Of a stretch of 8,789 nt of DNA, positions 5,837 through 8,789 are shown in pieces. Both the position numbers and the translations under genes were made by a program. The notes beneath the pieces are model-generated. The model saw only the letters and a program-made list of their open reading frames with translations, was not told the DNA's origin and did not search any database. How positions within the stretch are numbered: position 1 is the first letter of the stretch; each line of letters opens with the position of its first letter. This DNA comes from DASWHR01 sp036398095 (lineage in GTDB: Bacteria > Actinomycetota > AC-67): the NCBI GenBank assembly GCA_036398095.1, contig DASWHR010000003.1, positions 1 to 8,789 on the forward strand, read 5' to 3'.

Positions 5837-6041
5837 GGGTTCCTCCTCGCCGAGGCTCGGGCGTGCGTGTCGCACTCTTTCGAGAGCGCCGGGCGGCGCC
5901 CCTGCGAGGCGGATTGCGGTTCGTTCGGATCACGTCGTTTCGCGGCATGCGGATGCGGCGAACGAATCGGGGAATGCGGCCGCCTCCGGCGAAAGCGTCG
6001 AACGGGTTGACGCGCCGAAGGCGGCAGGGGGCCTTGAGGAT
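5837..6041. other. 205-nt intergenic region upstream of the acidic-protein/amidoligase operon
   Basis: Between the zinc-ribbon stop and the acidic-protein start I see no gene and no clear -35/-10 pair on the - strand. An 8-bp inverted repeat is present: TTCGTTCG at 5920-5927 and CGAACGAA at 5959-5966. It could be a regulator site or chance. The operon may have its own promoter here or be read through from the zinc-ribbon gene. Confidence 0.35.
5842..5848 (-). promoter_or_regulatory. Ribosome binding site of the acidic Gly-Gly protein
   Basis: GAGGAGG on the - strand lies 5 nt before ATG 5836. It fixes the start codon, and also shows that this small frame is translated rather than a chance opening in G+C-rich DNA. 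Confidence 0.75.
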
Positions 6042-6227
6042 CTACCGTGCCGGAGCGTGCTCCTGCACCGAGTACGTTGACGTCATGCCACAGAAGGTGC
6101 ACTGATATTCGGCAGACGAGGGAAGGTCGTCGGCCGACTCGCGATCATGCCCCGTGGCGAACGGACGCCCGCAGGCCTTGCACATCACAAACCAGTTCGG
6201 CTTGCCCTTGCGCTTGGTTCCGAACAT
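6042..6227 (-). CDS. Small zinc-ribbon protein
   Basis: This 61-aa protein has two CxxC knuckles, Cys16/Cys19 (MCKACG) and Cys43/Cys46 (QCTFCG), separated by 23 residues. That is the layout of a single treble-clef or zinc-ribbon site binding one Zn. A basic N-terminus (FGTKRKGKPNWF) precedes it. Such mini-proteins bind nucleic acid or act as protein-interaction modules. The partner here is unknown. ATG 6227 is preferred over an upstream in-frame start at 6293 because a perfect SD precedes it. The gene lies 112 nt downstream of the etf operon, behind a terminator, and 205 nt upstream of the acidic-protein operon. Confidence 0.75.
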   Translation of the reverse strand: MFGTKRKGKPNWFVMCKACGRPFATGHDRESADDLPSSAEYQCTFCGMTSTYSVQEHAPAR

Positions 6228-6229
6228 GG

Positions 6230-6239
6230 GATCACCTCC
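6230..6239 (-). promoter_or_regulatory. Perfect 10-nt Shine-Dalgarno for the zinc-ribbon gene
   Basis: The - strand reads GGAGGTGATC, complementary over ten bases to the bacterial 16S rRNA tail. Two nt (6228-6229) separate its end from ATG 6227, giving 7 nt from the GGAGG core. It implies very strong initiation. Confidence 0.85.
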
Positions 6240-6284
6240 GGCGCTCGGACAGGTACCCATCGCCGGGATCCGACAAACGATGGA

Positions 6285-6321
6285 CAAAAGCAAGCGGCGC
6301 GCCGCATACCGGGCGCGCCGT
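6285..6321 (-). terminator. Rho-independent terminator of the etf operon
   Basis: A 9-bp perfect stem, CGGCGCGCC (6295-6303) with GGCGCGCCG (6312-6320), encloses an 8-nt loop. On the - strand it is followed by CTTGCTTTTGT. It begins about 20 nt after the etfA stop codon and separates that operon from the zinc-ribbon gene. Confidence 0.75.
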
Positions 6322-6339
6322 CGCGTTTGACCGGGCGCT

Positions 6340-7302
6340 CTATCCTTTTCGGGATTTCACTTCTTGCGTGAGCGCAGGCACGACCTTGAGCGCGTCGCCG
6401 ACGATGCCGAGGTCGGCGAGCTGGAAGATCGGCGCTTCCGGATCCTTGTTGATCGCGATGATGCGATCCGAGGACTTCATGCCGACAATGTGTTGCGTCG
6501 CGCCCGAGATGCCGATCGCGAGATACACCTTGGGCTTGACCGTCTTGCCGGTCTGGCCGATCTGCATCGCGTAGGGAACCCAGCCGGCGTCCACGACCGC
6601 GCGCGTCGCGCCGACCGCCGCGTTGCCGATCGCGCCGGCGAGCTCTTCCAGCAGCTTGAAGTTCGACGGATCCTGCAGGCCGCGTCCGCCGGAGACGATC
6701 ACCGGCGCCTCTTCCAGCTTCGGACCCGACTGCTCTTCTTCGATGCGCTCGACGCGCTTCGCCATCTTGGCGTCGTCGGGAACGTCGGCGGCGACCGTGA
6801 CGGTGGTCGCGCTCCCGCCCGACGGCTCGGCGTCGAAGGCCTTCGGCCGGATCAGCGCGATCTAGGGGTCGGGCCCGTCCAGCGAGACGTCCACCACCGT
6901 CGAGCCGCCGAAGATCTGCGTCTGCGCGGTGGTGTCGTTCGGCAGATCGGTGACGGATCCCATCACGGTGGAGCCGGTTTTGGCGGCGAGCCGTCCCGCG
7001 ATGTCGCGCGCGTCGTAGGTGAAGGGGAACAGCAGCAGGTTCGGCTTGTGTTCCTGCACCAGGTTGTGGAGCACGTGCGCGGCGGGCTGGCCGATGAAGT
7101 CGGTGAACACCGCGTCTTCGCACGCGTAGACGGTGGTCGCGCCGTGCTCGCCGAGCGGACCGGCGGCGGCGTTCGCGCCGGGACCCAGCGCGACCGCTTC
7201 GACGGTCCCACCGAGCGAGCGTGCCTTCGTCAGGATCTCGAGCGAGGTCTTTTCCAGATTGCCGTGCGAGTCGAGTTCCGCGTAGACCCAGATCTTCGCC
7301 AC
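6340..7302 (-). pseudogene. etfA: Electron transfer flavoprotein alpha subunit, interrupted by one in-frame TAG
   Basis: From GTG 7302 to TAG 6340-6342 a single frame of 320 codons gives a full-length EtfA. The one fault is a TAG at 6862-6864 (codon 147) between GPDP and IALIRPKAF. Codons 1-146 are the N-terminal domain (AKIWVYAELD, FPFTYDARDIAGRLAAK). Codons 148-320 carry the C-terminal FAD domain with SGGRGL (about 204) and GISGATQH (264-271). EtfA binds FAD and passes electrons from acyl-CoA and other dehydrogenases, with EtfB, to ETF:quinone oxidoreductase. Nothing else is damaged. The next in-frame ATG, 6765, has no SD. The start follows the etfB stop by 1 nt. A recent mutation, a sequencing or assembly error (one base from a Tyr, Trp, Gln or other codon), or read-through are possible. 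If truly truncated, FAD binding is lost. Confidence 0.88.
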
Positions 7303-7303
7303 G

Positions 7304-8068
7304 TTAGATCACCTTCGCTTCTTTGAGGAAGTCCGCGATCTTCGCGGCGCCGCTGCCGTCGTCTGCGACGATCTCGCCGGCGCCGCGCGCCGGTGCCGGA
7401 TTGACGCCCGCGACCGACTGCGTCGCCTTCGCGTCGTCGCCGGACAGGCCGAGATCACCCAGCGAAAGCTCTTCGACCGGCTTGCTCTTGGCCTGCATGA
7501 TGCCTTTGAACGTCGGGTAGCGCGGCTCGTTGACACCGGCCGTGACGGTCATCACCGCCGGGAGCGGGCAGGTCACCACGTCGTAGCCGCGCGTGGTCTG
7601 CCGCTGGATCTTGAGCGTGTCGCCGTCCAGTTCGAGGTGCTTGACGAAGGTCGCCTGCGGGACGCCGAGCAACTCGGCGAGCATCGACGGCACGACGCCG
7701 GTGTAGCCGTCGGTTGACTCGACGCCGCAGATCACCAGATCGAACGGGTTGCGCTTGATCGCGGCCGCCAGCACCGTGGCGGTTGCGAGCGCGTCGGCGC
7801 CGGCGAGCGCGTCGTCGGTCACCAGGATGCCTTTCGCGGCGCCCATCGACAGCGCGCGGCGGACCGCTTCCATCGCCTTGGCGGGACCCATCGAGACGAC
7901 GGTGACCTCGCCGCCGGAGGCCTCGGTCAGCTTCAGGGCCGTTTCGACGCCGAACTCGTCGCCCGGGTCGAGCACGCTCTGGGCGACGTCTCGCTTGAGC
8001 CGACCGTCCACCAGCTCGTAGTTCTGGTTGGGGTCGGGAATCTGTTTGACGCATACGGTTACATTCAT
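7304..8068 (-). CDS. etfB: Electron transfer flavoprotein beta subunit
   Basis: From ATG 8068 the product is 254 aa, the family's usual length. It begins MNVTVCVKQIPDP, typical of EtfB/FixA. Residues 113-124 (ICGVESTDGYTG) are the nucleotide-binding loop of the ETF fold. The C-terminal marks are present as well: CPLPAVMTV (167-175) and VNEPRYPTFKGIMQAK (179-194). It pairs with EtfA to carry electrons from flavin dehydrogenases to the quinone pool, holding AMP in most relatives. The frame stays open upstream to 8518, but only residues from 8068 match the family. There is no SD before ATG, so the message may be leaderless. etfA follows after 1 nt. The FKBP lipoprotein is divergent. Confidence 0.93.
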   Translation of the reverse strand: MNVTVCVKQIPDPNQNYELVDGRLKRDVAQSVLDPGDEFGVETALKLTEASGGEVTVVSMGPAKAMEAVRRALSMGAAKGILVTDDALAGADALATATVLAAAIKRNPFDLVICGVESTDGYTGVVPSMLAELLGVPQATFVKHLELDGDTLKIQRQTTRGYDVVTCPLPAVMTVTAGVNEPRYPTFKGIMQAKSKPVEELSLGDLGLSGDDAKATQSVAGVNPAPARGAGEIVADDGSGAAKIADFLKEAKVI

Positions 8069-8077
8069 GGCCGGGGC

Positions 8078-8106
8078 ACCGTATCGCGGGGCTTGGTCGC
8101 GCGCAA
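8078..8106 (-). promoter_or_regulatory. Weak candidate promoter of etfBA
   Basis: On the - strand TTGCGC (8106-8101) and TACGGT (8083-8078) are 17 nt apart. Each matches only half of the sigma70 consensus. Initiation would fall 2-4 nt before the etfB ATG, consistent with the missing SD and a nearly leaderless message. Confidence 0.25.
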
Positions 8107-8146
8107 AACGGATGCACGCACAAGTGCGAGCGGGCATGAGGGCCGG

Positions 8147-8152
8147 TATCAT
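8147..8152 (+). promoter_or_regulatory. Candidate -10 element of the FKBP lipoprotein gene
   Basis: TATCAT here is the same hexamer found before the oxygenase-like gene (2433-2438). It would give a leader of roughly 50 nt. No -35 match is seen. Confidence 0.2.
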
Positions 8153-8209
8153 TTTGCCCGGCTCGAAATGCTCTTGCCGACATCCAATCTTTTCTGGAAG
8201 GGAGTTCCA

Positions 8210-8770
8210 TTGCGCCGAATGCTTCTCGCCGTGGTCGTTCTCGCGCTGGTCGGGTCGGCGTGCGGCACCAACATCGAGCAAGGCACGCCGGACGCCGGCG
8301 GCAGCACCGACACGCCGACCGAAACCGGCTCGCCCGCGCCGGCCGCGAAATTGGTTCGCGAGCAGCCGGCCGGCTGCACGGTCGCCGCGACGAACGACCT
8401 GACCAAGAAGCCCGAGATCACGATTCCGGATTGCACGCCGTCCACCGACCTGATCGCGGTGGATCTGGTTGTGGGAACCGGCGCCGAGTTGAAGGGCGGC
8501 GAGAACGCGACGATTCACTACGTCGGCGTCTCATGGTCGAACAAGGAGCAGTTCGACGCCTCGTGGGATCGCAACGAGCCGTTCACCACCACGATCCCCG
8601 GATCGCTGATCGACGGATGGAACGAGGGGATCCCCGGCATGAAAGTCGGCGGTCGCCGCCTGCTGATCATTCCGTCGTCCAAGGGCTACGGGCCGAGCGG
8701 TCAGGGTCCGATCGGACCGAACGAGACGCTCGTGTTCGTCGTTGATCTGAAAGACTTGGCCGCTGCCTAA
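8210..8770 (+). CDS. FKBP-type peptidyl-prolyl cis-trans isomerase, predicted lipoprotein
   Basis: The preferred start is TTG 8210, preceded by GGAAGGGAG at 8196-8204. ATG 8219 would put that site too far away, and upstream in-frame starts add an unlikely leader. The 186-aa product opens with a lipoprotein signal (RRMLLAVVVLALVGSAC). Cys18 is the likely lipidated residue, although the -3 position is Gly rather than Leu. A Thr/Pro/Gly-rich linker follows, and residues about 80-185 form one FKBP domain with family pocket residues in place: Tyr104 (IHYVG), Phe115-Asp116 (QFDASW), Phe125, Trp137 (DGWNEG), Tyr160 (KGYG) and Phe176 (ETLVFVVDL). It should catalyse Xaa-Pro isomerisation and assist folding of exported proteins outside the inner membrane. 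Cys56 and Cys75 might form a disulfide. It is transcribed divergently from etfB. Confidence 0.9.
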   Translation: MRRMLLAVVVLALVGSACGTNIEQGTPDAGGSTDTPTETGSPAPAAKLVREQPAGCTVAATNDLTKKPEITIPDCTPSTDLIAVDLVVGTGAELKGGENATIHYVGVSWSNKEQFDASWDRNEPFTTTIPGSLIDGWNEGIPGMKVGGRRLLIIPSSKGYGPSGQGPIGPNETLVFVVDLKDLAAA

Positions 8771-8789
8771 GGCGAACCCTAGTCGGCGG

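Noticed and set aside
5837..5875. GTG 5875 start giving a 93-aa acidic protein
   Set aside because: The SD AGGAGG would lie inside the coding region, and it is correctly placed for ATG 5836.
5180..6010. 276-codon + strand open frame over the start of the ligase operon
   Set aside because: It has no SD and a low-complexity composition, and it lies antisense to two better supported genes.
6228..6239. The + strand matches the 3' end of 16S rRNA
   Set aside because: The match is only about a dozen bases and is explained by a perfect SD on the - strand. No other rRNA sequence surrounds it.
6340..6864. General recoding of TAG as a sense codon
   Set aside because: TAG also ends etfA itself just before a hairpin terminator, as well as the zinc-ribbon, acidic-protein and ligase genes, so it works as a stop in this genome.
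6185..7123. 312-codon - strand frame that runs through etfA without a stop
   Set aside because: It is Arg-rich and out of frame with the EtfA motifs. It is not evidence for a frameshifted gene, because EtfA stays in a single frame apart from the TAG.
6364..7326. 320-codon + strand open frame antisense to etfA
   Set aside because: The opposite strand encodes a clear EtfA. This frame has no family motif and is a complementary shadow.
8069..8518. Upstream extension of etfB to 404 aa
   Set aside because: The extra 150 residues do not resemble the family and run through the divergent FKBP gene. EtfB homology begins at ATG 8068.

Overview
This is a high-G+C bacterial window of about ten genes on both strands. 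Start sites mix strong Shine-Dalgarno (SD) sequences with several genes that have none and may be leaderless. No rRNA, tRNA, CRISPR array, insertion sequence or phage gene is visible. The lineage cannot be fixed from sequence alone. High G+C, an etfBA pair and many antisense open frames would suit an Actinomycetota-like or candidate-phylum soil bacterium such as Eremiobacterota, but this is only a guess.

Left edge (1-967, + strand): the C-terminal end of a truncated Gly/Ala-rich hydrophobic protein overlaps by 4 nt a two-helix membrane protein. Both look less G+C-rich than the rest. Next on the - strand (1014-1768) is a VapBC-type toxin-antitoxin module: a Phd/YefM antitoxin and a PIN-domain toxin whose only plausible start is a CTG in a CTGA overlap. 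It has a clear promoter and a palindromic operator candidate. A gamma-class carbonic anhydrase (1749-2279, -) lies directly upstream. Divergent from it is a probable Fe(II)/2-oxoglutarate oxygenase (2472-3113, +) ending at a strong terminator, then an unrecognised 130-aa protein (3189-3581, +).

The centre (3578-5836, -) holds the most interesting unit. An 80-aa, very acidic, probably disordered protein ending in Gly-Gly sits 9 nt upstream of a 668-aa protein. That protein has an N-terminal domain resembling the glutamine-synthetase-fold amidoligases (the superfamily of PafA/Dop, GCS2 and Amidoligase_2), one transmembrane helix, a Pro/Thr/Lys-rich stalk and a small outer domain. Small acidic protein plus carboxylate-amine ligase recalls Pup and PafA, but here the ligase has a receptor-like membrane layout. 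No proteasome or Mpa/ARC gene is in the window. The conjugation idea is a hypothesis.

Right part: a small zinc-ribbon protein (6042-6227, -) with a perfect SD; the etfB-etfA operon for electron transfer flavoprotein (8068 to 6340, -), in which etfA is interrupted by one in-frame TAG; and, divergent from etfB, an FKBP-type peptidyl-prolyl isomerase lipoprotein (8210-8770, +). There is no gene-free stretch longer than 300 nt.
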